A stretch of 64,000 bases of DNA from Neptunomonas concharum (GCF_008630635.1 NZ_CP043869.1:3483001-3547000); one strand, 5' to 3'; positions 8,883 through 18,609 are shown, counted from the stretch's first letter. The notes: a model not told the origin generated them from the letters alone. Made by a program: numbers and translations.

Positions 8883-9854
8883 ATGAAACCAATGAAGAAG
8901 TTATTCGCCGCTGTAGCTATGACAGCTACCTGCCTGACTGCTAACGCTGCTGATCTACTGGATCAGAATCTACCAACTTACACTAAAGCTTCTGGTGTTT
9001 CCGGAAACTTGTCTAGCGTTGGTTCTGACACGCTGGCGAACCTGATGACTCTTTGGGCTGAAGAGTTCAAACGTATGTATCCAAACGTGAACGTTCAGAT
9101 CCAGGCTGCAGGCTCTTCAACTGCTCCTCCTGCGCTGACTGAAGGTACCTCTAACATGGGTCCAATGTCTCGTAAGATGAAAGATAAAGAGATCGAAGCA
9201 TTCGAGAAGAAATTCGGTTATAAGCCTACACCGGTTGCCGTAGCAATTGATGCCTTGGCGGTTTTCGCTCATAAAGATAACCCAATCAAAGGCTTATCAA
9301 TTCCACAGGTTGACTCAATCTTCTCTTCTACGCGTAAGTGCGGAGCTACTGAAGATGCTACAACTTGGGGCCAAGTAGGTGTTGAAGGAACATTAGCTGA
9401 CAAGAGCATTCAGCTGTTCGGTCGCAACTCTGTATCAGGCACGTACGGTTACTTCAAATCCAAAGCGCTATGTAAAGGCGACTTCAAAAACAATGTAAAC
9501 GAACAGCCTGGTTCAGCTTCGGTTGTACAGTCAATTTCTACATCCCTGAACGGCCTAGGCTACTCAGGTATCGGTTATAAAACTTCATCTGTTCGCGCTT
9601 TGCCATTAGCGAAAAAAGAAGGTGATGCATTCGTAGAAGCAACGCCTGAAAATGCTGTAAATGGTACTTACCCACTGTCTCGCTTCTTGTGGGTTTATGT
9701 GAACAAAAAGCCTGGCCAAGCACTGCCACCTATGGAGCGTGAGTTCCTGAAAATGGTAATGGCTAAAGTAGGTCAGGAAGTAGTCGTCAAAGATGGCTAC
9801 ATCCCTCTGCCTGCGAAAGTAGTAGAGAAGCAGATGGCTGATTTGGGTCTATAA
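8883..9854 (+). CDS. pstS: Phosphate ABC transporter periplasmic binding protein PstS
   Basis: A 323-aa PstS with a Sec signal peptide ([21 protein letters not shown]) and phosphate-site motifs typical of the family: [31 protein letters not shown] and [14 protein letters not shown] place the start at ATG 8883, not at the in-frame TTG 8871, because GGAG (8873-8876) lies inside the longer version and is ideally spaced (6 nt) from ATG 8883. The gene is the first of the Pst locus, preceded by a Pho box and followed by a hairpin and a second Pho box, so the abundant binding protein can be made in excess of the permease. Confidence 0.95.
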   Translation: MKPMKKLFAAVAMTATCLTANAADLLDQNLPTYTKASGVSGNLSSVGSDTLANLMTLWAEEFKRMYPNVNVQIQAAGSSTAPPALTEGTSNMGPMSRKMKDKEIEAFEKKFGYKPTPVAVAIDALAVFAHKDNPIKGLSIPQVDSIFSSTRKCGATEDATTWGQVGVEGTLADKSIQLFGRNSVSGTYGYFKSKALCKGDFKNNVNEQPGSASVVQSISTSLNGLGYSGIGYKTSSVRALPLAKKEGDAFVEATPENAVNGTYPLSRFLWVYVNKKPGQALPPMEREFLKMVMAKVGQEVVVKDGYIPLPAKVVEKQMADLGL

Positions 9855-9883
9855 GACTCAAACCAGCGACAATCGCTGACGCA

Positions 9884-9909
9884 GGGAGTGCCGAAAGGTA
9901 CTCCCTTTT
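9884..9909 (+). terminator. Hairpin terminator/attenuator after pstS
   Basis: A 9-bp stem with one G-T pair (GGGAGTGCC with GGTACTCCC, loop GAAA) is followed by TTTT. It would end or attenuate most pstS transcripts before pstC. Confidence 0.75.
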
Positions 9910-9924
9910 GGCGTTTATAACGCA

Positions 9925-9958
9925 CTGTAATATTAGTGTCACATAAAGACTTTATCCT
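9925..9958 (+). promoter_or_regulatory. Second PhoB box, upstream of pstC
   Basis: CTGTAATATTAGTGTCACA (9925-9943) fits the Pho box pattern (CTGT-A repeats 11 bp apart), with a -10-like TATCCT at 9953-9958. It gives the permease genes their own phosphate-starvation promoter downstream of the pstS hairpin. Confidence 0.72.
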
Positions 9959-10000
9959 TGCGATCACTGTCATCATGGATCCACTAGGACTGAAACTCCC

Positions 10001-12274
10001 ATGAGTATTGAAAACACATCCAACCCTCCTCAGATAGACTTCAATACCCCTGCGCAGAAACGTTTGCGTAAGGTGCGAGCATTGAAGGACAAACTGGCTA
10101 CCATGGGTATCGCGTTTGGCGGCATTAGCGTCATCATTGCGATCCTATTGATATTTTTCTATCTCCTGTATGAAGTGGCTCCCCTTTTCCAATCAGCTCA
10201 GATAGAAAAGTGGAAAGTAAACGAACAGCAGATTGAAGATTATGCTGCCCCTGGTACAGGTAAGACACTTTATCTAGCGATGGAAGAGCAAGCAGAGATT
10301 GGCTTGCGTGTTTCCGATTCAGGGGAAGTGATATTCTTCAATGTTCGCACTGGGGAAACTATCCAAAAGCAACAGATTAAGCTTCCTGCCGGTAGCCGTA
10401 TCGAGAGCCACGCGGTTATCTCAGAGGCTCAGCATCTTTTCGCTTTGGGTTTTAGTAACGGTGAAGCGCTGGTACTTAAGCACGACTATAAGTCGACCTA
10501 CCCGAACGGCGTACGTCTTATTACCCCATCCATTAAATACCCTGTTGGGGAAGCCCCCATCAAAGTTGGTGACAAGCCACTTAAGTTACTTAGTGTTTCC
10601 CATAATGAGGAAAGCTGGAACTTCGTAGGCGGAGACGAAACAGGTCTGCAGCAGACCCAACTTACCGTAGAAGAAAATATGATGACGGGTGAAGTAGACG
10701 TTTCCTCAGAAACCGACACGCTACCGTCGTTTAACCTTAAAGCACAAGATCTACTGTTATTCCCAGACCGTCGTTGGTTAATGATCGCAGGGAAAAGCAA
10801 ACTTGCCGTAGTTGACCTCAAAGCACAAGGCGGGCCACAAACCACTCAAGTACTTGAGGTAACCAAAGGGGAAATCACAAGCTTCCAAATGTTGTTGGGT
10901 GGTAACGCTGTCCTGATTGGTGATTCTAATGGAAAGATTTCTCAATGGTTCCTTGTTCGGGACGAAGCAACCGACTGGAAACTGACAAGAATTCGTGAGT
11001 TTGAAGGTGGCGAAAGCCCAATCGTCGATATGGCTATTGAACATCGCCGTAAAGGGTTTGCTTCATTAGACGCCGACGGCACACTAAGACTGTTCAACAC
11101 AACGGCTGCACGTAAGTCATTAACAGAAACCATCACGCAAACAATTGCTGATCGTATCGCTTATGCACCTCGCTCTAATGCCTTGTTATTAGAACAGAAT
11201 GGCGTCATGAGCCTCTGGGCAATACATAACGAGCACCCTGATATTTCATGGTCTGCTCTTTGGGAAAAAGTCTGGTATGAAGGCTATGAAGAACCTGAGT
11301 TTATTTGGCAATCCTCTGCCGCTAATAACGACTTCGAACCTAAATATAGCTTAATGCCATTGGCATTTGGCACCTTGAAAGCAGCTTTTTATGCCATGCT
11401 TCTCGGAACGCCTTTAGCTATTTGTGGTGCCATCTATACCGCTTACTTCATGGTCCCGGCTATGCGTCGCAAGGTGAAGCCTTTTATCGAATTGATGGAA
11501 GCACTTCCGACGGTTATCTTAGGTTTCTTAGCCGGTCTTTGGCTAGCACCGTTCATGGAAGACCAGCTCGCCGGTATTTTTGTCACAATCCTGCTTGTCC
11601 CCATTGCCATTGTGGCATTCGGGTTTGTTTGGGCACAAGTTCCTAATCGTATCCGCTTTCTGATTCCTGAAGGCTGGGATGCAGCACTCCTTGTCCCTGT
11701 TGTCATCCTTGCTACACTCTTTAGCTTATCGGTAGCAGACGGTATCGAAGTGTTAATGTTCGGCGGCGATATGCGCCTATGGATCAGCAACGAAGTGGGT
11801 ATTCCCTACGATCAACGTAACGCATTGGTTGTCGGTATTGCCATGGGCTTTGCTGTTATTCCTACCATCTTCTCTATTACAGAGGATGCGATCTTTGCAG
11901 TGCCTAAACATTTGAGCTACGGCTCATTAGCGCTTGGTGCAACACCTTGGCAAACACTGACTCGCGTTGTGCTTCCAACTGCCAGCCCAGGTATCTTCTC
12001 AGCGCTGATGATTGGTATGGGGCGCGCTGTCGGAGAAACCATGATCGTACTTATGGCAACAGGTAATACACCGATCATGGATATGAATATTTTTGAAGGT
12101 ATGCGCACCCTAGCCGCCAACATCGCGGTTGAGATGCCTGAATCAGAAGTGGGTAGTACTCACTATCGAATTCTGTTCCTTGCTGCTTTTGTGCTCTTCC
12201 TGTTCACCTTTGTTGTGAACACCTTGGCAGAGCTGGTACGACAGCATTTACGTAAAAAGTACGGTTCACTGTAA
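10001..12274 (+). CDS. pstC: Phosphate ABC transporter permease PstC, long form
   Basis: A 757-aa PstC, far longer than E. coli PstC (319 aa). One N-terminal membrane segment (about residues 36-58) leads into a roughly 370-residue periplasmic region. This is followed by the multi-span permease domain with the inner-membrane EAA-type loop LSYGSLALGATPWQTLTRVVLPTASPGI and the downstream GRAVGETMIVLM. The long form occurs in pseudomonads and marine gammaproteobacteria. The periplasmic insert has weak repeated strand patterns (VIFFNVRTGE, LAVVDLKAQG, LRLFNTTAARK) that look beta-propeller-like, which is an inference. It pairs with PstA to form the phosphate channel. Confidence 0.93.
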   Translation: MSIENTSNPPQIDFNTPAQKRLRKVRALKDKLATMGIAFGGISVIIAILLIFFYLLYEVAPLFQSAQIEKWKVNEQQIEDYAAPGTGKTLYLAMEEQAEIGLRVSDSGEVIFFNVRTGETIQKQQIKLPAGSRIESHAVISEAQHLFALGFSNGEALVLKHDYKSTYPNGVRLITPSIKYPVGEAPIKVGDKPLKLLSVSHNEESWNFVGGDETGLQQTQLTVEENMMTGEVDVSSETDTLPSFNLKAQDLLLFPDRRWLMIAGKSKLAVVDLKAQGGPQTTQVLEVTKGEITSFQMLLGGNAVLIGDSNGKISQWFLVRDEATDWKLTRIREFEGGESPIVDMAIEHRRKGFASLDADGTLRLFNTTAARKSLTETITQTIADRIAYAPRSNALLLEQNGVMSLWAIHNEHPDISWSALWEKVWYEGYEEPEFIWQSSAANNDFEPKYSLMPLAFGTLKAAFYAMLLGTPLAICGAIYTAYFMVPAMRRKVKPFIELMEALPTVILGFLAGLWLAPFMEDQLAGIFVTILLVPIAIVAFGFVWAQVPNRIRFLIPEGWDAALLVPVVILATLFSLSVADGIEVLMFGGDMRLWISNEVGIPYDQRNALVVGIAMGFAVIPTIFSITEDAIFAVPKHLSYGSLALGATPWQTLTRVVLPTASPGIFSALMIGMGRAVGETMIVLMATGNTPIMDMNIFEGMRTLAANIAVEMPESEVGSTHYRILFLAAFVLFLFTFVVNTLAELVRQHLRKKYGSL

Positions 12275-12301
12275 CCCATTGATGTTTGAGGAATAAAGAC
12301 G

Positions 12302-13990
12302 ATGAAAGTCTCTTTTACTGAATGGACGAAGTCCGGTTCACCATGGGTTTGGTTAAACGCCGGGGCTGTCGCCATCTGTATTATCATGGTGGTCGGTTTG
12401 TTGGCCTTGATCGCTGTTCGAGGTTTAGGGCACTTTTGGCCTGCCGATATCTTGCAAGCCACATACAGCGTAAATGATCAGAAAACCCGCGTCATTGGCG
12501 AAGTGGTTGACTCTGAAAACGTACCAGCAGAACAACTGCGTGATGTAGGCGTTAATGTCCCTGAGGGTATGGAGTTTATGCGCCGTAACCTGATGAAGGT
12601 AGGTAACCGAGACGTTGGCGGCACCGACTTTACTTGGGTATTAGCAAACAACTTGTCTGAGCAAGCCTATCCAGAGATGTTGTTTGCGGCAGAAAGACGT
12701 GAATGGGGTAATTTTTATGGTTATCTGCGTGCGCTTAGAGAAGGCGATACGATTGTTAAGCAGTATGATGGCTATGAAAAAACACCCGAGCACCTAGCGT
12801 TGTGGGAAGCCTTTGAAGCCAGCATTGATCGCGCACTATCGATCCATGAAGAGATCTACAAGATCGAAAAACATGAAATTGGTGCCATCAACCATGAGAT
12901 TGAAAGATTACGCTTACAGGAGCGCTCTTTAACACTGAAAGAGGTTAATGACCCTGCTCCCTATTCAAAAATAGAAGCACAACGTAATCAGCTCAATGCC
13001 GAGTATGAAGGCCTGCAAAGCCAACTGTTGGCACTTTATAATGAGATCAATCGTGACAGCATCGAGGCTGAGGTTTCTGGCGGCCAAACGATAACCATCT
13101 CTGTCGCGAAAATTGTTCGGGCATTTCGCCCTAACGATATGAGTATTGGCGATAAGCTTGGACACTATGCCAGCAAAATCTGGGAATTTGTGTCTGACGA
13201 GCCTCGCGAAGCCAATACAGAAGGCGGTATCTTCCCTGCAATCTTTGGTACAGTCATGATGGTAATCATCATGTCAGTTATGGTTACGCCTTTTGGGGTA
13301 ATTGCTGCGGTTTACCTACGAGAATATGCGAAGCAAGGCTTCACGACTCGCCTGATCCGTATCGCAGTGAACAACCTAGCTGGCGTACCTTCCATTGTAT
13401 ATGGTGTATTTGGCTTAGGCTTTTTTGTCTATTTCTTGGGTGGAAATATTGACCGCCTCTTCTACCCTGAAGCATTACCGTCACCAACCTTTGGTACCGG
13501 TGGACTTATGTGGGCTTCGATCACACTGGCGCTGCTTACGGTTCCTGTGGTTATCGTTGCTACTGAAGAAGGCTTAACCCGCATTCCTCGTGCTATCCGT
13601 GAAGGATCACTAGCGCTAGGGGCAACAAAAGCTGAAACACTTTGGAAAGTGGTGTTACCGATGGCCAGCCCCGCTATGATGACAGGTGTTATCCTTGCTA
13701 TTGCCCGTGCTGCCGGTGAGGTTGCTCCTCTGATGTTGGTTGGCGTCGTTAAATTAGCACCAAGCTTGCCTTTGGATGGAAACTACCCGTTCTTACACTT
13801 GGATCAGAAATTTATGCACCTAGGCTTCCATATCTATGATGTAGGCTTCCAAAGCCCCAACGTAGAAGCCGCACGCCCTTTGGTGTATGCAACAGCTCTG
13901 TTATTGGTGGCGGTTATTGCACTGTTAAACATCTCGGCAGTACAGATACGTAACCACCTGCGCGAAAAATACAAATCGCTTGAAATGTAA
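12302..13990 (+). CDS. pstA: Phosphate ABC transporter permease PstA, long form
   Basis: A 562-aa PstA with an N-terminal membrane segment, a large extracytoplasmic region with predicted coiled coil (about residues 180-250, HEIGAINHEIERLRLQERSL onwards), and a C-terminal permease domain. The domain shows the EAA-type loop IREGSLALGATKAETLWKVVLPMASPAM and the family signature NNLAGVPSIVYGVFGLG. Start ATG 12302 follows GAGGAATAAAG. It is 27 nt after pstC and 33 nt before pstB, in one operon. Both permeases being the long form suggests their periplasmic domains act together. Confidence 0.94.
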   Translation: MKVSFTEWTKSGSPWVWLNAGAVAICIIMVVGLLALIAVRGLGHFWPADILQATYSVNDQKTRVIGEVVDSENVPAEQLRDVGVNVPEGMEFMRRNLMKVGNRDVGGTDFTWVLANNLSEQAYPEMLFAAERREWGNFYGYLRALREGDTIVKQYDGYEKTPEHLALWEAFEASIDRALSIHEEIYKIEKHEIGAINHEIERLRLQERSLTLKEVNDPAPYSKIEAQRNQLNAEYEGLQSQLLALYNEINRDSIEAEVSGGQTITISVAKIVRAFRPNDMSIGDKLGHYASKIWEFVSDEPREANTEGGIFPAIFGTVMMVIIMSVMVTPFGVIAAVYLREYAKQGFTTRLIRIAVNNLAGVPSIVYGVFGLGFFVYFLGGNIDRLFYPEALPSPTFGTGGLMWASITLALLTVPVVIVATEEGLTRIPRAIREGSLALGATKAETLWKVVLPMASPAMMTGVILAIARAAGEVAPLMLVGVVKLAPSLPLDGNYPFLHLDQKFMHLGFHIYDVGFQSPNVEAARPLVYATALLLVAVIALLNISAVQIRNHLREKYKSLEM

Positions 13991-14023
13991 CGCTGTTAAA
14001 CGAATAACTTTGAAAAGGTTTAA

Positions 14024-14863
14024 ATGAAGATGACCACGAACGCTAAAACTCACGGCATGGATATCTCCTCGTTGCAGCGTGAATCTCGTAATTTGAGCAT
14101 GAGCACTGAAACGACAACGCTGCAAGTTAAAGACTTGCGCTTAGCTTATGATGATAAAGAAGCACTGCACGGCATTAACATGGATATACCGAAGAAGCGC
14201 GTTACCGCTTTTATCGGCCCATCTGGGTGTGGTAAATCCACCCTGCTGCGCTGCTTTAATCGTATGAATGACCTGGTAGATGGCTGCAGCATTACGGGGC
14301 AGATTCTTCTTGATGGCAACAATATTTATGATCGTACGGTCGAAGTGGCTGACTTACGCCGTCGCGTGGGTATGGTTTTCCAAAAGCCTAACCCTTTCCC
14401 CAAATCGATCTATGAAAATGTTGCGTACGGTTTACGTATTCAAGGCATCAACAAAAAGCGTGAAATTGACGAAACCGTCGAATGGGCGCTCAAATCTGCA
14501 GCGCTCTGGGAAGAAGTCAAAGACCGATTGCATGAGAGTGCGTTAGGTATGTCGGGCGGTCAGCAGCAACGTTTGGTTATCGCTCGCACCATTGCGGTAA
14601 AACCTGAGGTCTTGCTGCTTGATGAGCCAGCTTCTGCTCTGGATCCTATTTCCACGCTGAAGATTGAAGAGCTCATCCATGAGCTGAAGAACGACTTCAC
14701 GATTGTTATCGTAACCCACAACATGCAACAGGCAGCACGTGTTTCAGACTATACTGCTTTCATGTATATGGGTGATCTCATTGAGTTTGGTGTAACCGAT
14801 ACCCTGTTCACCAATCCAGAGAAGAAGCAGACCGAAGATTACATTACAGGACGATACGGCTAA
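14024..14863 (+). CDS. pstB: Phosphate ABC transporter ATP-binding protein PstB
   Basis: A 279-aa ABC ATPase with Walker [11 protein letters not shown]-loop [13 protein letters not shown] (a PstB hallmark), signature MSGGQQQR, Walker [15 protein letters not shown] and H-loop VTHNMQQ. It powers phosphate import through PstCA and, with PhoU, signals phosphate status to PhoR. The N-terminal extension ([15 protein letters not shown]) resembles that of Pseudomonas PstB, so I keep ATG 14024 over the internal ATG 14099. Confidence 0.97.
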   Translation: MKMTTNAKTHGMDISSLQRESRNLSMSTETTTLQVKDLRLAYDDKEALHGINMDIPKKRVTAFIGPSGCGKSTLLRCFNRMNDLVDGCSITGQILLDGNNIYDRTVEVADLRRRVGMVFQKPNPFPKSIYENVAYGLRIQGINKKREIDETVEWALKSAALWEEVKDRLHESALGMSGGQQQRLVIARTIAVKPEVLLLDEPASALDPISTLKIEELIHELKNDFTIVIVTHNMQQAARVSDYTAFMYMGDLIEFGVTDTLFTNPEKKQTEDYITGRYG

Positions 14864-14921
14864 GCGCTGTTCTCTCTAATTGCAGTCTGTAAAATAACTA
14901 ATATGACGGAGTACCAAAATC

Positions 14922-15656
14922 GTGGAACTCAATAAGGACAACTTTTCTACCCATATCTCTCAACAGTTCAATGATGAACTGGAGCAGATCCGTACCGAAC
15001 TTCTCACGATGGGTGGTATTGTTGAGCGTCAGGTTCATGACGCCATTGAAGCCCTCCTAACAGGAGACGCAGAGCTCGCAGAGCAATCGCGCCGTGTTGA
15101 CAAGCAGACCAATGAAATGGAGCTGATGATCGATGAGCGCTGCACCACCATTATTGCTCGTCGCCAACCCGCTGCTAGCGATTTACGCCTGATTGTTGCG
15201 ATATCAAAAGCCGTCAACGATCTGGAGCGTATGGGTGATGAAGCCAGTCGTATCTGCCGCCATGCGATTGAGCTGGTGGAAGAAGGTGAATCCCAACGCG
15301 GCTACCAAGAGATCCGCCACATCGGTAACCTTGTCCGCTCTATGGTAAAAGATGTGCTTACGGCTTTCGCCCGTAATGACACAGAAATGGCTTACCATGT
15401 TGCTAAGCAGGACAAAGCCGTTGATCAAGAATACCGTACCGCAATGCGCTCATTGATGACCTATATGATGGAAGACTCTCGCGCCATCTCTAGCTGTCTA
15501 AATGTTATATGGGTACTACGCAGTCTGGAGCGTATAGGCGACCACTCCCGTAATATGGCTGAGCATTTGATCTATCTGGTTAGCGGCACAGATGTACGCC
15601 ACCAATCACTTTCAGAAATGAAGCAGACCATTGGTGTTAGCGACGACGACCAATAG
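14922..15656 (+). CDS. phoU: Phosphate signalling regulator PhoU
   Basis: A 244-aa, all-helical PhoU built of two three-helix repeats. Metal-binding patterns include INDLERMGDEA-type motifs: VNDLERMGDEASRICRHA (first repeat) and LRSLERIGDHSRNMAEHL (second repeat). PhoU is required to keep PhoR inhibitory when phosphate is plentiful. It starts at GTG 14922, with GGAG at 14908-14911 about 10 nt upstream. It is the last gene of pstSCAB-phoU and is followed by a strong terminator. Confidence 0.96.
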   Translation: MELNKDNFSTHISQQFNDELEQIRTELLTMGGIVERQVHDAIEALLTGDAELAEQSRRVDKQTNEMELMIDERCTTIIARRQPAASDLRLIVAISKAVNDLERMGDEASRICRHAIELVEEGESQRGYQEIRHIGNLVRSMVKDVLTAFARNDTEMAYHVAKQDKAVDQEYRTAMRSLMTYMMEDSRAISSCLNVIWVLRSLERIGDHSRNMAEHLIYLVSGTDVRHQSLSEMKQTIGVSDDDQ

Positions 15657-15676
15657 CTACCTGCATACCTTGCAAT

Positions 15677-15715
15677 AAAGCGTGCCGGTTATTTGCCGGC
15701 CGCTTTCATATTTCT
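15677..15715 (+). terminator. Terminator of the pst-phoU operon
   Basis: AAAGCG and GCCGG (15677-15688, one bulged T) pair with CCGGC and CGCTTT (15696-15706). The loop is 7 nt and the tail is moderately T-rich. Confidence 0.7.
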
Positions 15716-15843
15716 TATAAGGGCTTGTAAGCTCATCTCCCCCCCCCATCAAGCTCGCCTCGTTTCTCCAAAAGTTTTAGATCTGTTTGCCGATAACATC
15801 TAGACCAGCGATCAGAATAACAACATGAGCTAAGGTCCTAACG

Positions 15844-17358
15844 ATGAGTCGATATATTGTTTATGGGGATCTAAACTGCCCCTATAGCTACGCACTCCAC
15901 GAGCGTTTGAAACAGCTAGAGCTGTTTGATCAGGTCGAGTATCGCCTAGTGGAGCACGCACAGGATATCGGTCTTTACGGCAATACTCCGGACATGTTAA
16001 CGGAGCTGGCGAGTGATGTCTTTTCTGTGCGCAGCTATGCCAATGATGTTGCCATTGCGTTGCCGCCTGAACGCCCCGATAGCCGTTTTGCTATTCTATG
16101 TGTTATCGCCGCTGAACAAATAAACTCCGACAAAGCTTTTGTGTTTCGTGACCTTTTCTATAAAGCCCTATGGGTGGATGGACTGGATATCGCTAGCCCT
16201 ACCGTTATCTTTGAGTGCTTGGAAAAAGCAGGATTACCCACCGAGCTTTCTATCGATATGGAGTGCGAGGAGATCTTAGATGAGTGGCAAGATGCGTGGG
16301 AAAGTATCTCAACACAATCAAAAGTGCCTGTTATCTTAGCGCCAGATAAACGAAAACTGATCGGCCTTGCCTCAACAGAAGAGTTACAGGCGTTTTTACA
16401 AGGCAGCGATAGTCAAATCGAATTTGATTCTCGTCAGAGTCAGAAATACTCGGATCGCCACAACATTGCCGTTTTCGCAAGCGATGGTATTTCGCCTGTA
16501 TGGCAAGTGATGGATGCACTACGTGCCGATTATAACCTGCTGTTACCTGCATCCCTTCAAGATTTAAAGCAGCACCTAGAATCCCCTGAACAAACACCGG
16601 ACCTTATACTGATTCATGCCAATGATGATGGCCTTAACAACCTATTGATGTGCCAGCGACTCATTCAAAAGATTCACAATGCCTTTATCCCCATCGCCTT
16701 AATTGGTGCACCAAACGATGACCAATTAGAACTGCAAGCTTATGCTAATGGCGCATCGGATTACATTATTGAGGGTCGGGTAGCGGGGATCGTACGTGCC
16801 CGAATTCGCATGATGCTGGAGCTGAAACGCTCCCGGGATATTTTAGAGCGTTCTGCACGTATAGATGGCTTAACGGGCGTTAATAACCGTCGCGAGTTTG
16901 AGAAAATTTTGGAGATGGAATGGCGACGTAGCTCCCGAACACGGCAGCCTCTCTCGCTCATTATGGTCGATGTCGATCACTTTAAAGCCTTTAACGACCG
17001 CTACGGCCATTTAGCCGGTGATAGCTGCTTGCGCCGCCTGGCAACCACAATGGCCAGTGTCGTCAATCGCTCCCATGATGCCGTGTGTCGTTATGGTGGG
17101 GAAGAGTTTGTTGTCTTACTTCCTGATACCGATAAAGCTGGCGCGAAAAAGGTCGCGAATGCCATACGGGATCAAGTGATGGCGCTAGGTATCACGCATG
17201 ATCGTTCCAGTACAGGCTTAGTGGTTACTGTCAGCCAAGGTGCTGCTACGATGGTGCCCTCTTCCGCTAACAGCCCACATGAGCTAGTGGAGCTTGCTGA
17301 CAAAGCGCTCTATAAGGGGAAAAAATCGACCAGAAACTGCGTCATTGTTGCCGCGTGA
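15844..17358 (+). CDS. Diguanylate cyclase with N-terminal DsbA/thioredoxin-like and pseudo-receiver domains
   Basis: A 504-aa three-part protein. Residues about 1-185 resemble the DsbA/HCCA-isomerase thioredoxin fold: an opening IVYGDLNCPYSYALHERL with single-cysteine CPYS at 12-15, a long helical insert, and a KVPVILAP segment that would hold the cis-proline. Residues about 200-325 look like a response-regulator receiver, but the phosphoacceptor strand reads DLILIHAND, so the aspartate is missing. The C-terminal GGDEF domain has GGEEF at 418-422 and an RSHD inhibitory site five residues before it, so it should make c-di-GMP under product inhibition. It lies downstream of the pst terminator with its own leader, which contains a C9 tract. 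Confidence 0.85.
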   Translation: MSRYIVYGDLNCPYSYALHERLKQLELFDQVEYRLVEHAQDIGLYGNTPDMLTELASDVFSVRSYANDVAIALPPERPDSRFAILCVIAAEQINSDKAFVFRDLFYKALWVDGLDIASPTVIFECLEKAGLPTELSIDMECEEILDEWQDAWESISTQSKVPVILAPDKRKLIGLASTEELQAFLQGSDSQIEFDSRQSQKYSDRHNIAVFASDGISPVWQVMDALRADYNLLLPASLQDLKQHLESPEQTPDLILIHANDDGLNNLLMCQRLIQKIHNAFIPIALIGAPNDDQLELQAYANGASDYIIEGRVAGIVRARIRMMLELKRSRDILERSARIDGLTGVNNRREFEKILEMEWRRSSRTRQPLSLIMVDVDHFKAFNDRYGHLAGDSCLRRLATTMASVVNRSHDAVCRYGGEEFVVLLPDTDKAGAKKVANAIRDQVMALGITHDRSSTGLVVTVSQGAATMVPSSANSPHELVELADKALYKGKKSTRNCVIVAA

Positions 17359-17369
17359 AAGACGAGTGC

Positions 17370-17945
17370 CTAGGTATACTCTGCAAAAGGGGGAAAGCGC
17401 TTGATAAGCTCTTCACGACCTAACTCCCGCAGAAGGTTAATATTACGCTCAGGGATAGCATCTGGATCTGGGTAATGAGCCAACACTCTCTCCATCTGCC
17501 CCTCCCTGATAATATGCACCATAGGAAAAGGGGAGCGATTAGTCCAATGACTCAAGTCCTCTGCTGCAACACCTGCAAACTGGTAGTTGGGATGAAAGCT
17601 TGCTAACTGAAATGTGCCTTCCAAACCAGACACTTTCAATAGATTTTCAAAGACCGCCAACATATCCAAATAATCATAAAAGTCGGTCAAGGCCTTGGGC
17701 ATAATCACTAACGAGGTCGCTATATCGACTTCGTTGGCTTTCTGGATCTTTTCCAGCTCAGATAAGAAAGCATGGGCTAAGTCCTCTTCGGATTGTCCCT
17801 CTGTGACGGCGTAACGCAACGTATCTTTTTTAACGACAGGCGCAGCAAACGGGCACAAATTCAACCCAACGACCATGGTCTCAACCCACTGGCGGGTCAG
17901 TGCTTCGACTTCTTCAACTGTGTATAGAGAACTTTGATTTTGCAT
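17370..17945 (-). CDS. DUF1415 family protein
   Basis: A 191-aa protein with the DUF1415 hallmarks: VVGLNLCPFAAPV near the N-terminus (about residues 25-38), LASFHPNYQFAG and NRSPFPMVHIIRE in the C-terminal half, and a final REELIKRFPPF. This is a conserved soluble family of gammaproteobacteria and some other lineages with no established function. It converges with the GGDEF gene (gap 11 nt) and is divergent from ubiC. Confidence 0.9.
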   Translation of the reverse strand: MQNQSSLYTVEEVEALTRQWVETMVVGLNLCPFAAPVVKKDTLRYAVTEGQSEEDLAHAFLSELEKIQKANEVDIATSLVIMPKALTDFYDYLDMLAVFENLLKVSGLEGTFQLASFHPNYQFAGVAAEDLSHWTNRSPFPMVHIIREGQMERVLAHYPDPDAIPERNINLLRELGREELIKRFPPFAEYT

Positions 17946-18045
17946 GTCCGCATCCTAATTGAATCAATGTCATCGTGCCAGACTAAGATATTGTTTCACG
18001 GCAGATAAGGGTAAAATAAATAACAGTTTGTATAAGGAAGTCGTT

Positions 18046-18591
18046 GTGCCAATCCCTACAGCTCTGACATCGATGAATTTTGATACGCGTTGGACAGCGT
18101 TAAGGCGCTTAAGCCGTATTCATGCGCCACTTTGCTGGCAGCGCTGGTTAACAGACCGAGCATCACTAACCCAGCATTTGATTCAAGCCAGTGAAGGGCA
18201 CTTTAGGGTCGAAGTGGTGCGACAAGGATGGGCAAGACCTACCCGCTCGGAAGCATCAGCGTTGGGCATCTCTTTTCGACAACTCGCCCTGATTCGTGAA
18301 GTTCGCCTGATGGGCAAAGAACAAACCTGGGTGTATGCCCGATCAGTGATTCCGGCATCAACACTCACAGGTAAAGAGCGCCAACTCAATCATGTCGGTT
18401 CGCGCTCTCTGGGTAGCGTACTTTTTAGAGACCCTACCATGAAACGAGGGCCGTTAGAGATCAGCCGCTTATCCCTTCCTGAAGATCAATCCGTGTGGGC
18501 TCGCCGCTCAAAGTTTTATCTGTCAGGCAAGCCATTATTAGTGTGCGAGGTTTTTCTCCCAGCGCTGGAGCAGGTAAACTACCGCCCATAA
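18046..18591 (+). CDS. ubiC: Chorismate lyase UbiC
   Basis: An UbiC-type chorismate pyruvate-lyase (about 181 aa). It converts chorismate to 4-hydroxybenzoate plus pyruvate, the first committed step to ubiquinone. Family features include WLTDRASLTQHLI near the N-terminus, REVRLMGKEQTWVYARSVIP in the middle, and the C-terminal RRSKFYLSGKPLLVCEVFLP. The frame stays open back to 17959, but I place the start at GTG 18046. AAGGA (18034-18038) sits 7 nt upstream, and the extra 29 residues of the long version have no family counterpart. It is followed 18 nt later by ubiA, the next enzyme. Confidence 0.92.
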   Translation: MPIPTALTSMNFDTRWTALRRLSRIHAPLCWQRWLTDRASLTQHLIQASEGHFRVEVVRQGWARPTRSEASALGISFRQLALIREVRLMGKEQTWVYARSVIPASTLTGKERQLNHVGSRSLGSVLFRDPTMKRGPLEISRLSLPEDQSVWARRSKFYLSGKPLLVCEVFLPALEQVNYRP

Positions 18592-18609
18592 GTCTCTTAG
18601 GTAAAAACC

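Noticed and set aside
17992-18000. TGTTTCACG, half of a parS site
   Set aside because: Only one half is present; the following bases do not complete the palindrome.
17959-18045. Extended N-terminus of UbiC
   Set aside because: The 29 extra residues have no family counterpart and lack a ribosome site, while GTG 18046 has a good one.
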